Shown: positions 24,446 to 34,800, counted from the stretch's first letter. The stretch: 64,000 nt of DNA from Lepidonotus clava (GCA_936440205.1 OW387149.1:12110114-12174113), one strand, 5' to 3'. Notes: generated by a model not told the origin, from the sequence alone. Translations and numbers: made by a program.

Positions 24446-25127
24446 CGAAACTTGACTTCTTGCCGTTTTGTCTCTGTCCCGATTAAAACTGGTCTAAAAG
24501 TGGTCTAAATAACTTAGTCTTGAATTATGGGCAGTTGTTCATTATTTTCTTTCTTCTTGATACTAGTTGTCGTTGGATCCTGACCTTTTTTTTTTTTTTA
24601 TGTTAAAGTCAGGATCCTTTGACCTAAGACATACGGTGATCCAGTGGTCATTTACACATAACCAAGACGACGGGGCTATTAATAAGGACAGCACCTCGCT
24701 CCACCGCCTTGTGAGTTTTCGCTACAGCTTCTCCCCCCCCAGGGATGGCTTGTCCCGTCTGAGGGAGTCGCGATATAGTGAGAGAGAGCCGAGCACCCTG
24801 TGAATGTCACCAATTCGCCGTTGTCCCGTAACTACTTTTCCTTGTAACCTCCGTTATAGCTCCCAAATATAGCACGCCTTGTCAGGATTTGCACATATCC
24901 TTGCCGCTGCAGCGCGTCTATACTAGGAGCAAACGAGCCACGTCTAAGGTACTCTCGTGTGCTGTCACAGAGCGTTGCCCCTGAGAATGTTACTAATTAT
25001 ACTGCTTTCTTATTATATTTTGCCCAAAATTCCCTGAGGAAGAGCTCTTAGTTACACAAATATTGGTTTGCTTTATATATTAGTTTTTAGGTAAATTTCT
25101 TTCTACTCGTCGATTTTTTTTGTGATG

Positions 25128-26951
25128 AAGGGACCGCTTGTCAGGAGCCAATCCACCCGGGGCATAGTGACTGCCATGGTCGGGCGTCCACCCCAGTGCC
25201 CTTTTGCAGCGTCAGTGACGCGTAACCCCAACGTCCTGCCTCCTGTCAGGCACCACTGACACCAGGCATGTGGGCAGGCTCCCGCTGCTTGTGCAGCCCC
25301 CTCATCTTTGAGAAGATTATATATGTAAGCATGCTAAAGAATAGACAGTGGCGTTCCCCAAGTGACTCCTGTACTGCAGCCCGATCCTAGCGGTAACAAC
25401 AGCACAGGGGTCAGGTGTAGATGGTACTTGCTTGGGGAAGTTCACTTCGCTCGTTGGGAGCATTGGTCCCGTTGAGCGCTCCTAGGTTTTATACAGAATT
25501 TTGAGTATTTTTTTTTTTTAAATGCTAAAATTTTGCGACACTAGGATCGGTTCCAAATGGCTCCCTACTTTAAAAGAGTTGCCAAATCAATAACAATGAG
25601 AGTGTTGAGCTAGGCTACCGGGCATGGGACACTCGACTTGAGAGAAATTTAGATAACCCATGGGTCCATAGAGAGACGGTTGGACCAGCCTACCCGACTC
25701 AGGTTTGACTAGCCGATTAGTCACCATTGAATGAGTTAACCGAAGGGGTCCTACTGATATCATACGATAGGGCTCTCCCGTGTTTCCTTCAACATATCAT
25801 GGTTTAACCTTTACATTGATGGCCTATAGTTCCCTTTTACAGACCATATTAACACTACAACCTATGACATTGTTCAAATAATGACTTCATAGACCGTTCC
25901 TGAGTCTTTTCCAGATGCCCCTGGTCTTACTGTCTTTTGGGCAGGTCCCGTTCCAGTCACTGTGGATGTGGACGGGGTCGTTCTAGGAGGGGCGTTAGGC
26001 GTTGCTTCGTGTCCCATCATCGGTTGAGGCCAATCTGCTCCTACGTCGGACCATCCTGCGTCGATGAGGCGAGGCACTCCCATGGGTACAGGAGTGGCTA
26101 ACCCCGAGGAATATCTCAGTAGTCTGGCCCTGGTATTGTATTTTAAGTTACTCATCATCAGACGGGCTAGTTTTTTAGATACCCTCAGGGTGTCGGGTAG
26201 TGGCACCTTAGATGGGTGTTGTCCAGGTCTAGTCGCTGCTCCCATCAGCTGCGCCCCCCAGGTAACTGTCAGAGTATATTTCAGGCACAGCTGGGTCACC
26301 AGTAGATCCCTAATGAGCACATAGCCTTCCGTATAAGTGTGGTCTGAAGGCATAGCCAGTTCGCCCAGGAAGATTGTTTCTATCATATGTGGATTGGCAA
26401 ATTGTACGTACAACCCATCCACAGTCTTTCTTCTAATATTTCTCCACTTTCGCCACACGAGGACCACTATAGCGATGACTAGTACTGCTAATAATATAGC
26501 CAGCACTGCCACTGCAGTGGGGTTGGCGGTCGCGTCTGGACACCCAGTTAGTGCCTTTTCATGGTGCAACAGTTCCTCCGGGTCCGCCGTCTCCAAGGCT
26601 ATGGCCCGAGGCAAGGTCATTGTTAGTCCGGCTAGGGCAGCCTTACCTTGATGGTTCCGCCAGCATTTCCAGAGGACACATCCAATAATTGACACAGCCA
26701 CCACTATGCAGAAGATGGTGAGGAGACCAAACCCACCTCCGAAGTTACCTATAGAGAACCACGGGGCGTGTTTCTCTACCTCGTAACGGTCAGTCGCTTT
26801 CTTGATGCCCTTGGCCAAGTCTTTACGGTGTTTTTGTATTCGTTTGGCCAAGGAGGTTACAGGTATTTTGGCCTTCAGGCTTTCCTCGATCTCCAGCAGG
26901 TCTTTCCTAATTGTTTCAGGGATAGGGTCTGATTCCAACATAGTGGGTTCG
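25128..26951. repeat. Internal repeat B, copy 1
   Basis: A direct repeat of about 1.82 kb matches 27359-29175 with scattered base differences, so it is visibly more diverged than repeat A or the LTRs. It contains the 3' part of the envelope-like segment and about 740 bp beyond it. Confidence 0.9.
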
Positions 26952-27382
26952 TTTTTGGACGTTGTGAAATTCATGTCCCACCCCTTCACACGACTTGCTG
27001 CTTCCAACAGGTCATTATGTGGGTACACAACCGTGGTGATCCTGGTGTGCCGATCACAATTTCGCAAGCTATACGGTATCCACGCTCCTTGTGTCTGGAA
27101 TGCACAGTCGCATTCCACCTGAACCCTTGCGTAATTTTCTATGTTCACTCCGACCGCAGGCTGGTTTCTGCAAATCATTTGGCCTCGGGTGTCGGCGCTG
27201 ACCACCAGCATATCTCCGTCGTCTAGGTATACCGCCATCTCTCCGAAGTCTGCTTCCAGTAGATAGTCCAGTTCACATTTTTCTTGGATCGCTAGGTCGT
27301 CGCGCCTCAGTAGCGCAGCAGTGCAGGTGTTGTCTGTAATCTTTTTCATATAGGGCAGAAGGAACCGCTTATCAGGAGCCAA
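25874..27382 (-). CDS. Envelope-like segment 1 of the LTR element
   Basis: An open stretch of about 500 codons in the sense direction of the element. The first 150 residues are cysteine-bearing ectodomain-like (VQVECDCAFQ, YSLRNCDRH) and resemble the C-terminal part of Gypsy/F-like envelope proteins. A heptad-like helical stretch follows (about 165-205), then a glycine-rich juncture (FGGGFG) and a strong membrane segment (LLTIFCIVVAVSIIGCVLW). A second strong membrane segment (AVLAILLAVLVIAIVVLVW) and a tail of about 180 residues ending in a Pro/Thr-rich stretch come next. The family assignment is inference from style. The true start is unclear, and the element as a whole looks broken. Confidence 0.55.
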   Translation of the reverse strand: MAPDKRFLLPYMKKITDNTCTAALLRRDDLAIQEKCELDYLLEADFGEMAVYLDDGDMLVVSADTRGQMICRNQPAVGVNIENYARVQVECDCAFQTQGAWIPYSLRNCDRHTRITTVVYPHNDLLEAASRVKGWDMNFTTSKNEPTMLESDPIPETIRKDLLEIEESLKAKIPVTSLAKRIQKHRKDLAKGIKKATDRYEVEKHAPWFSIGNFGGGFGLLTIFCIVVAVSIIGCVLWKCWRNHQGKAALAGLTMTLPRAIALETADPEELLHHEKALTGCPDATANPTAVAVLAILLAVLVIAIVVLVWRKWRNIRRKTVDGLYVQFANPHMIETIFLGELAMPSDHTYTEGYVLIRDLLVTQLCLKYTLTVTWGAQLMGAATRPGQHPSKVPLPDTLRVSKKLARLMMSNLKYNTRARLLRYSSGLATPVPMGVPRLIDAGWSDVGADWPQPMMGHEATPNAPPRTTPSTSTVTGTGPAQKTVRPGASGKDSGTVYEVII

Positions 27383-29175
27383 TCCACCCGGGGCATAATG
27401 ACTGCCATGGTCGGGCGTCCACCCCAGTGCCCTTTTGCAGCGTCAGTGACGCGTAACCCCAACGTCCTGCCTCCTGTTAGGCACCACTGACACCAGGCAT
27501 GTGGGCAGGCTCCCGCTGCTGGTGCAGCCCCCTCATCTTTGAGAAGATTATATATGTACGCATGCTAAAGAATAGGCAGTGGCGTTCCCCAAGTGACCCC
27601 TGTACTGCAGCCCGATCCTAGCGGTAACAACAGCACAGTGGTCAGGTGTAGATGGTATTTGCTTGGGGAAGTTCACTTCGCTCGTTGGGAACATTTGTCC
27701 CGTTGAGCGCTCCTAGGTTTTATACAGAATTTTGAGTATCTTTTTAAATGCTAAAATTTCGCGACACTAGGATCGGTTTCAAATGGTTCCCTACTTTAAA
27801 GAGTTGCCAAATCAATAATAATGAGAGTGTTGAGCTAGGCTACCGGGCATGGGACACTCGACTTGAGAGAAATTTAGATAACCCATGGGTCCATAGAGAG
27901 ACGTTTGGACCAGCCTACCCGACTCAGGTTTGACTAGCCGATTAGTCACTACTGAATGAGTCAACCGAAGGGGTCCTACCAACATCATACGATAGGGCTC
28001 TCCCGTGTTTCCTTCACATATCATGGTTTAACCTTTACATTGATGACCTATAGTTCCCTTTCACAGACCATATCAACACTACAACCTATGACATTGTTCA
28101 AATAATGACTTCATAGACCGTTCCTGAGTCTTTTCCAGATGCCCCTGGTCTTACTGTCTTTTGGGCAGGTCCCGTTCCAGTCACCGTGGATGTGGACGGG
28201 GTCGTTCTAGGAGGAGCGTTAGGCGTTGTTTCGTGTCCCATCATCGGTTGAGGCCAATCTGCTCCCACGTCGGACCATCCTGCGTCGATGAGGCGAGGCA
28301 CTCCCATGGGTACAGGAGTGGCTAGCCCCGAGGAGTATCTCAGCAGCCTGGCCCTGGTATTGTATTTTAAATTACTCATCATCAGACGGGCTAGTTTTTT
28401 AGATACCCTCAGGGTGTCGGGTAGTGGCACCTTAGATGGGTGTTGTCCAGGTCTAGTCGCTGCTCCCATCAGCTGCGCCCCCCAGGTAACTGTCAGGGTA
28501 TATTTCAGACACAGCTGGGTCACCAGTAGATCCCTAATGAGCACATAGCCTTCCGTATAAGTGTGGTCTGAAGGCATAGCCAGTTCGCCTAGGAAGATTG
28601 TCTCTATCATATGTGGATTGGCAAATTGTACGTACAACCCATCCACAGTCTTTCTTCTAATATTTCTCCACTTTCGCCACACGAGAACCACTATAGCGAT
28701 GACTAGTACTGCTAATAATATAGCCAGCACTGCCACTGCAGTGGGGTTGGCGGTCGCGTCTGGACACCCAGTTAGTGCCTTTTCATGGTGCAACAGTTCC
28801 TCCGAGTCCGCCGTCTCCAAGGCCATGGCCCGAGGCAAGGTCATTGTTAGTCCGGCTAGGGCGGCCTTACCTTGATGGTTCCGCCAGCATTTCCAGAGGA
28901 CACATCCAATAATTGACACAGCTACCACTATGCAGAAGATGGTGAGGAGACCAAACCCACCTCCGAAATTACCTATAGAGAACCACGGAGCGTGTTTCTC
29001 TACCTCGTAACGGTCAGTCGCTTTCTTGATGCCCTTGGCCAAGTCTTTACGGTGTTTTTGTATCCGTTTGGCCAGGGAGGTTACAGGTATTTTGGCTTTC
29101 AGGCTTTCCTCAATCTCCAGCAGGTCTTTCCTAATTGTTTCAGGGATAGGGTCTGATTCCAACATAGTGGGTTCG
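27359..29175. repeat. Internal repeat B, copy 2
   Basis: Second copy of the block at 25128-26951. Its right edge joins repeat A' directly at about 29175. Confidence 0.9.
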
Positions 29176-29429
29176 TGAGGAGACCGAGATGAAGTCTCTA
29201 AGACACTGAATGAACTCCCAGATGAAGATTCTGTCTGTGTCATTGTGAAAAAAGGAATGGTATCCTTGTTAAGGGCTAGAAAGGCACCAAAACCACAAAG
29301 ACTACCAAGCGTCTCAAGCAGAGATACACATGTGAACACTGCGGCAGCTCGTACGTTCATAGATCGGGCCCAAGTGGGCACCGCTCCATTGAACACAGAA
29401 CCACGCCTATCAGCACCTGAGATTTCCAA
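28098..29429 (-). CDS. Envelope-like segment 2 of the LTR element
   Basis: An open stretch of about 440 codons. Its C-terminal part duplicates the membrane and tail region of segment 1, lying in repeat B copy 2. Its first 85 or so codons come from repeat A' and are unrelated to an ectodomain, although they include a hydrophobic stretch (AAAVFTCVSLLETLGSLCGFGAFLAL). Whether it was ever translated is unknown. It is a rearranged relic of the element rather than a host gene. Confidence 0.45.
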   Translation of the reverse strand: MEISGADRRGSVFNGAVPTWARSMNVRAAAVFTCVSLLETLGSLCGFGAFLALNKDTIPFFTMTQTESSSGSSFSVLETSSRSPHEPTMLESDPIPETIRKDLLEIEESLKAKIPVTSLAKRIQKHRKDLAKGIKKATDRYEVEKHAPWFSIGNFGGGFGLLTIFCIVVAVSIIGCVLWKCWRNHQGKAALAGLTMTLPRAMALETADSEELLHHEKALTGCPDATANPTAVAVLAILLAVLVIAIVVLVWRKWRNIRRKTVDGLYVQFANPHMIETIFLGELAMPSDHTYTEGYVLIRDLLVTQLCLKYTLTVTWGAQLMGAATRPGQHPSKVPLPDTLRVSKKLARLMMSNLKYNTRARLLRYSSGLATPVPMGVPRLIDAGWSDVGADWPQPMMGHETTPNAPPRTTPSTSTVTGTGPAQKTVRPGASGKDSGTVYEVII

Positions 29430-30870
29430 ACACCTCAGATAGTGATATCTTTGCGATGAATGCGTGAAAGCCTATACCCACCGGTTGGAGTTGAGCCATC
29501 ACAAGAACATCCACCTACAAAGGTTCCATGAGTGCCCGAGAGGTGATGCAAAACTGTCCCGCTCAGATTCCCTAACCGACCTCATGGGGAGATAAGAATA
29601 ATGATAGGAATTTGATCCCTGGTGGTTTACCTTAAGAGGTCACAAGAGTCAATACTCTTGATAACTCTCTTTCTGTACAGTGTGGTAGAATAATTACCCA
29701 ATACACTCCAAAGATTTATACGCAAACAAGTTAACACCCCCTTCAAGGGTGATAACTGTTCTAACATATTTGACTCCATTTTATGAAGCATCCGCTTTAA
29801 AACCCCAGTTTGTTCTGATTGAATGATTTTGTTACGACAAAATCCCTTCTTTCCTTGCTAGTTACAGGTGGTAGCTCGGCGTTCACCCCCTACATTCAGC
29901 CTGGGGTTTGAAGACCGAGTTCCACTTTATATTGGGTAGTGGCGCCCTTCTGAATGCAAACGGGTGCGCCACTAACTCCAAACGGTTCACTGAATAGATA
30001 TTATACCTATGTTAACAGTAACATTTCACTGTCTACCCTATACTCTACATCACATGGGAAAAACCTACATGACAAGCGGTGGGGGTAGCGTTTTCATTCC
30101 GTGAGGTATAAATGTCATTAAAGGACATTAAGTAGTAACTGTACAAAGGAGGTTGAGATTATTCGTTCCTCGTTAGTTATCACCAGAGGATCGGGTCTCA
30201 GATTCAGGTTCATTTCTGATCTGATTCCCGGTCCTCATTAGTTACACGTGGTTTGTCGGTACTCTCCCATTCATAGGACCAGAATGGGCAGCACCGAGTT
30301 CCCATTGTTATAATTGGGAGCAGACTGCATATATATATTTTTTTTATATGCAGCCTACACCCCCTTTAAATTATAGAGATGTGTTAATGCATCTCCTTAG
30401 ATCACTTACTTCCAGACAGCACCTAGTAAGTCGGGCCTTTACCGAAGTACAGTACAAGGTTAAACCCGTTTTCTTGTTCAGGTCTATGCCCGTTTTTCTT
30501 GTGGAGAGTCAAGACTACTCCTGAAAAGACTCCGCCCCCAGCTTATCCTAACTATGCGCATGCAGGGCAGGGATAGGTAGTGCTAAAGACAGAGTTAGAA
30601 CTTTTTATCTCCTTTCTAATAGATCAGGTAAACTTATTAGCTCTGGGTGTCAACCAAGTTTATTGTAGCTTGTTCATCAGGGAATCAGTAATCCATGTCC
30701 CCCCTCTTCAGCTCAACTGTTGAGCGGAGACCTGGATACTTTTAGCGCCACGACGGCGGTCAAGACTAATTTTCATTTATTTATTTTATTTTATTTTCCT
30801 CGACGGCGGTCAGCTCTAAAGCCGCTCATTTTCTTTATTAATTTTAATTATTTTCAATTTTTACCCGGGT
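29175..30870. repeat. Internal repeat A' (5' leader copy)
   Basis: Copy of 22750-24445. It directly follows the 5' LTR and primer-binding-like site on the minus strand, so it is probably the element's natural leader region, and the other copy is the displaced one. Confidence 0.9.
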
Positions 30871-30879
30871 TCTCCACCA
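30864..30879 (-). other. Primer-binding-like site
   Basis: On the minus strand, 2 bp inside the 5' LTR, the sequence TGGTGGAGAACCCGGG begins with TGG, the complement of a tRNA CCA end. It would pair with a tRNA ending TTCTCCACCA. The tRNA species cannot be fixed from this window. Confidence 0.6.
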
Positions 30880-30881
30880 AA

Positions 30882-31489
30882 TGAACTATTGTTAATGTTT
30901 GATTTAAGACTGCGTAAGATTCGTGTATATCCAAGTCTTCATGAGTTGCTTTCCAGAATGCCTGAGTAATTCAGACCGCGTTTAAAGTTTGTCCATTCAC
31001 TTCCCAATAGTTCAAAAGAAATGAACGATGAGGGAGCTTCTTAATATGAAAGGGTTTTTATTCAGTAAACACCTCATCCCGAGTCAAAGCCACCATGTAT
31101 AAGTCTTCATCAGTCCACCTCCCATCTCCTATCAGCAATCAACCACATTTAGAACACGAGTTGCTCCAACGCCTTCTAGACCATTCTAGTATTCAGCTCT
31201 AACACAATCCTATGTCCGAGGTAGTGGATATTGGTAAACTCCAGTCTGTTACACGGAGTCGATGTACTTACTCCAGGTATAACTCCTTGGTTAAACATGT
31301 TTCTTCTAACCAACTAACTCACTAACTGCTCGCTCCCTACCTTGCAGCGCCTTTTATACTGGTTAACAGGTGGCGCTAGGAGCGTAAAATGTCTCCTCTA
31401 GGAGTAGACTAGAAGTAGACTTGCTAAGCCTGATCCTTGTTGGATTATATATCATAACAATGTATTAAAAGTACTAAGCCATTAGTACA
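30882..31489 (-). repeat. 5' LTR (608 bp)
   Basis: Same sequence as 18818-19425. The TATA box at 31350-31358 and the AATAAA at 31057-31062 (both minus strand) define the orientation of the element. Confidence 0.92.
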
Positions 31490-31533
31490 CCCCCCCCCCC
31501 TTTTTTTTTTTCAAAATCCTGGATCCGCCCCTG
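31490..31533. mobile_element. GGATCCGCCCCTG-family MITE, right part
   Basis: A C-run, a T-run and the end CCTGGATCCGCCCCTG complete the element begun at 18685. Together the two parts match the layout of 34667-34860. Confidence 0.75.
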
Positions 31534-31690
31534 ATGATTTCCAGGTTTTGATCCCCTGCTGTTTGCCCACCCTGTCACCTTCACCTCATAGATAAAATCA
31601 GAATTCATCCCAACCTGTTTTCGCCATGAAAATGACCCTGGCTGTCAGTACAGTGTAAAACCTCCTTCACTCACTCACTCACTCACTCGT
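31534..31690 (+). mobile_element. SINE/LINE-tail-like sequence, right part
   Basis: It starts just after the small transposon and ends in TGTAAAACCTCCTTCACTCA followed by (ACTC)n, a typical short-unit tail. It seems to be the continuation of 18533-18684. The evidence is position and the tail rather than an undisturbed copy. Confidence 0.5.
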
Positions 31691-31722
31691 ATCTATTGTT
31701 ATTATGTTATTGAACAAAGCAT

Positions 31723-31892
31723 GGGCAGATCCTGAGGGGGGGGGGGGCGCTGGGGTGCACGCCCCTCACTTTTTTTCAGAAAATTTTGCGTTTTTTTAAT
31801 ATAAAGAAAATCGCCCAAAAAGCAATTAAGGAAAAAAAAATCAAATAGTGTGCCCCCCTCTTTTTTTCCCAAAATACTGGATCCGCCAGTGG
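31723..31892. mobile_element. MITE-like, GGATCCGCCCCTG family, copy 4
   Basis: The end GGGCAGATCCTGAGGG, a G-run, GTGCACGCCCCTCACT and the far end CTGGATCCGCCAGTGG follow the family layout. A further partial end (GCTGGATACGGGCCTG) lies near 32035. Confidence 0.6.
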
Positions 31893-32755
31893 AGGAACCT
31901 TTCTCTAATTTTATATGTAAAATATGATGATAAATCAAAAAAATATGCATTTCAGCCCATATATTCAGAAAACGACCCCCCCCCCCCTGCTCCTTGTGGA
32001 AAAATTGTCATAAAACGAACCCCCCTCTGAGAAAAGCTGGATACGGGCCTGAAGCGGCACAGTTAGGTGGGGCCACCAGTAAGGAGGTTAAAAGGTTGTT
32101 ATATATATAACTTCCACCCATGAGTGCACACCTCACATTGGTGTCGGCATGGAAGCAGGAAACGTAGCATCCTGGAAACGTCTCCATTGAAAAGGTTAGT
32201 TACAACGCTAGAACACTCTGAATTTCTCACAAATAATCTGAAATTCACACCTATACAAGGGGGGGGGGGGGGTTAAACGGGGGGGGGGTCACAATACTAA
32301 GTATAATATTTAAATGATGCGCATTCACACATGCGTCTTTTTCCCTCTAATTAAAGCATAGGAGTCCGACTGAGGGGTGGGGTGGGAAGGGGGGCCCTTG
32401 CCCCCCCCCCCCCTGCCCCCACGTTCTTGTTACAATTTATTCTGCCTCTGCCTTGTATTGGTGTATTAGAAGACAAGTGGATGGGATTTTATAGTACTTC
32501 AAGGCATTTCTTTGGTTCGAAACTGGATATATGGGTTAGTGGGACCTCTCTGGGGCCCTACACCCTTAAATCCGTAACTGTAAGGTAACTGTTTCTCACT
32601 TTTGACTTCTGATAGAGTGCCACAACTTTCCTAAATTTAACATGTGAAAAACAATATTAACGGAAACAACGGCCTGTGGCATTGGCAATTCTTTATTTTG
32701 AAATAGGTGAGGGGAGTGGCCCTGATAATGAAAGTTTATTCTTAAAACTGTGCGC

Positions 32756-32801
32756 GTGCACACACAAAAAAACACACACACACACACAAACGCACGCACA
32801 A

Positions 32802-32842
<41 letters not shown>

Positions 32843-32858
32843 CGCGCACACACAAAAA
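32756..32858. repeat. CA microsatellite
   Basis: (CA)n with CAAACG interruptions over about 100 bp. The short ORFs read through it on both strands are artefacts. Confidence 0.95.
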
Positions 32859-33155
32859 CGAAATTGACATTTGACATAATTCATGAAAGGACTATTCTCA
32901 CTTTTTTTTATTTATTCATTTATTTATTTTACATTGATAAAGAGAGAACCTTTGTTTTTTATTGAAAAAAGGAGGGGCCCTTTTCTCCGCATCAAGGGCC
33001 CTGGGATGGGCCCGGCGTCATCATGAGAGAATGTGGGCCAGAGAGAGAGTTTAGACTGTCCTTCTATCCTAGTCCACTAGTGTATCAAACTATTATGTCA
33101 AAGCTAAAGTAGGTCAAGAACGGATTAGTGAGAACTGGTGCATGTCATATAGGCG

Positions 33156-33211
33156 GAGACCTTGTATGTATATATATAGGATATATCCTACATATATACA
33201 TACAAGGTCTC
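33156..33211. repeat. 56-bp near-perfect palindrome
   Basis: Two 28-bp arms beginning GAGACCTTGTATGTATATAT are inverted with one mismatch and essentially no loop. It is AT-rich at the centre and could form a hairpin or cruciform. Confidence 0.9.
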
Positions 33212-33352
33212 TGGTTATAGTTTACAACAGAGCTGGCAGGGTTATATCCTTGTGTCTGCACCAAATTATCAAATAAAAAGAATAGAAACTCACGAGTGCA
33301 CCAAGTGGCGGATCTAGAATCTTTAAATAATTATACAGGATAGTGTCTATTA

Positions 33353-33703
33353 TTAACCCTTTAGACCCCAATCCGGCCGCATCCGCCCTAGAGTGTACTC
33401 CCCAATCCAGCCGTAGCCGCCCGGAAAAACTTCCATTTTTCCATAATATTTCCAAAATATTCCAGGTAGAACACATTCATCAATATTCAAAGCACAAAAG
33501 TGGCCAATATATCGTTTAAAAGCTGATTTAATTTCCTATCCAATGCTTCAAGCCCCATTTCCATAATTTTTATTGATAGGGATCGGTTAGACTTTGAACT
33601 TGCTTAAGTACAAGGAATTTAAGGAATTCCGGAGGGAAATCCATGGAAATCCCCGGGAAATCAAGCAATTTAGGAATACAAACCTTGGGGTCTAAAGGGT
33701 TAA
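33353..33703. mobile_element. MITE with TTAACCCTTTAGACCCC ends
   Basis: A 19-bp perfect terminal inverted repeat (TTAACCCTTTAGACCCCAA) bounds 351 bp. The TTAA at both ends fits either a TTAA target (piggyBac-like) or part of the repeat. No coding capacity is present. Confidence 0.82.
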
Positions 33704-33954
33704 AGGATACAATTTTAATGTGCAATATTTTCCTTTTATTCTATTATATAAGAATTCTAAATGACATTGTGTTTTTACACGATTCTAAATTGAAGATAAT
33801 GGACTAAATATGAGATCTCTTATTTCTCTGTGCAATTCAATGTTTTAGAAACGTATTGTTTTGTGAAATGTAACACTAGATACTGCTTTAAATTTGTTTA
33901 TTGATTTTGAATTCAATATAATGATATCGATAAATTGTATAGCCCTAATTATAC

Positions 33955-34165
33955 TACGCATTGGCTGTGTGGTCGCGTTAGGTCATGTTGCCCAACGCAT
34001 CTGACTCGCGTTGGGGGTTAATTAAGCCTATATCACACTATACGTTAGGTCACGTTGGGTTGCGTTGGGACCCAACGCAAAATATATTATACTACGCGTT
34101 TGGCACGCATTGGGGGTCGTGTTGGTATGCGTTGGGGTCACGTTGGGTCACGTTGGCATGTGTTT
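33955..34165. repeat. CGTTGGG-rich patch
   Basis: GCGTTGGG, CACGTTGGG and close variants recur about a dozen times within 210 bp, in both orientations (CCCAACGC), around TATACTACGCGTTTGG. It may be a small inverted-repeat element with internal repeats. Confidence 0.5.
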
Positions 34166-34204
34166 TTTTAGAAACATGTTGGTAAAATAACGCGAATCCC
34201 TCGC

Positions 34205-34323
34205 GATGACTAACATGACCCAGTAACCCTATCTCTAGGAGACAAGGATGCTTTATACGTGAATTTTGTCCAACCCTTGTCCAACTCTAGATCTGGAAAT
34301 ACCCTATGTGGGATGGGCTTATT
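34205..34323. mobile_element. MITE family M5, partial copy
   Basis: It carries TCTAGGAGACA, TTGTCCAACCCTTGTCCAAC and the family end GTGGGATGGGCTTATT, matching the right third of the copy at 34862-35271. Confidence 0.65.
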
Positions 34324-34666
34324 CCCTGCTGCAAAACTTCGTCATTCACTTCCAAGGATCATTTCAATGTTTCAATTGTTCCTGTTGTGAATATGACCAT
34401 GGCTGCCAGAATGGCAAAAAGCCATTACTGAATAACTCCTCATTTTATGTCTGAATGAAAAACTGAATTCAAAAAACGGCAAAACACTAAAGCTTGTACG
34501 ATTCAAACCAAAAACTAGCACTGCTAATATTGAGTGTTTAAAAGGCAATAATGCTCTTTGAATACTTTTGCATAATTATTTGGTAAACAGAGAGTGCACC
34601 AAAAGTGCTGGCTACCAATTTATACATTTATAGTTCACTCTGTAAGTGATGTTATGCGTTCAAGTT

Positions 34667-34800
34667 CAGTAGCAGATTTAGAGGGGGTGCAGCAGACAGG
34701 CGACCCCCAACCCCCAACCCCTATTTTTGATAAAATTTGAATATTTTGAATGTAAAATTCTTGGACCTGGGGGGTCCAGTGGAAATTTTTACAAATGGGC

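Larger units (their letters stand above)
18818..31489 (-). mobile_element. LTR retroelement, 12.67 kb, env-bearing, no visible pol
   Basis: Two 608-bp direct terminal repeats bound the element (18818-19425 and 30882-31489). Each begins TG and ends CA on the minus strand. It lies on the minus strand: TATA and AATAAA signals in the LTRs read that way, and a primer-binding-like site adjoins the right LTR. C-runs on both sides fit a short target duplication in a C-tract. Inside, from the 5' end, are a leader (block A'), an envelope-like segment, a second envelope-like segment, a second leader-like block (A), and about 3.3 kb carrying an ORF on the opposite strand. I see no gag, protease, reverse transcriptase or integrase, so it looks non-autonomous and internally rearranged; as a virus-like element it looks broken. 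The LTRs appear identical by eye, so the insertion is recent. The family is uncertain: Gypsy/ERV-like by envelope style only. Confidence 0.85.

Noticed and set aside
26064-27226. Plus-strand ORFs opposite the envelope-like segments, and their copies at 28288-28875
   Set aside because: They are shadows of the minus-strand frame, with no independent coding character.
28098-29429. A spliced copy as the origin of the second envelope-like segment
   Set aside because: The junction near 29175 lacks GT-AG context, so recombination or template switching fits better.
32596-32884. Overlapping ORFs on both strands rich in Val-Cys or His-Thr
   Set aside because: They are readings of the CA microsatellite at 32756-32858.
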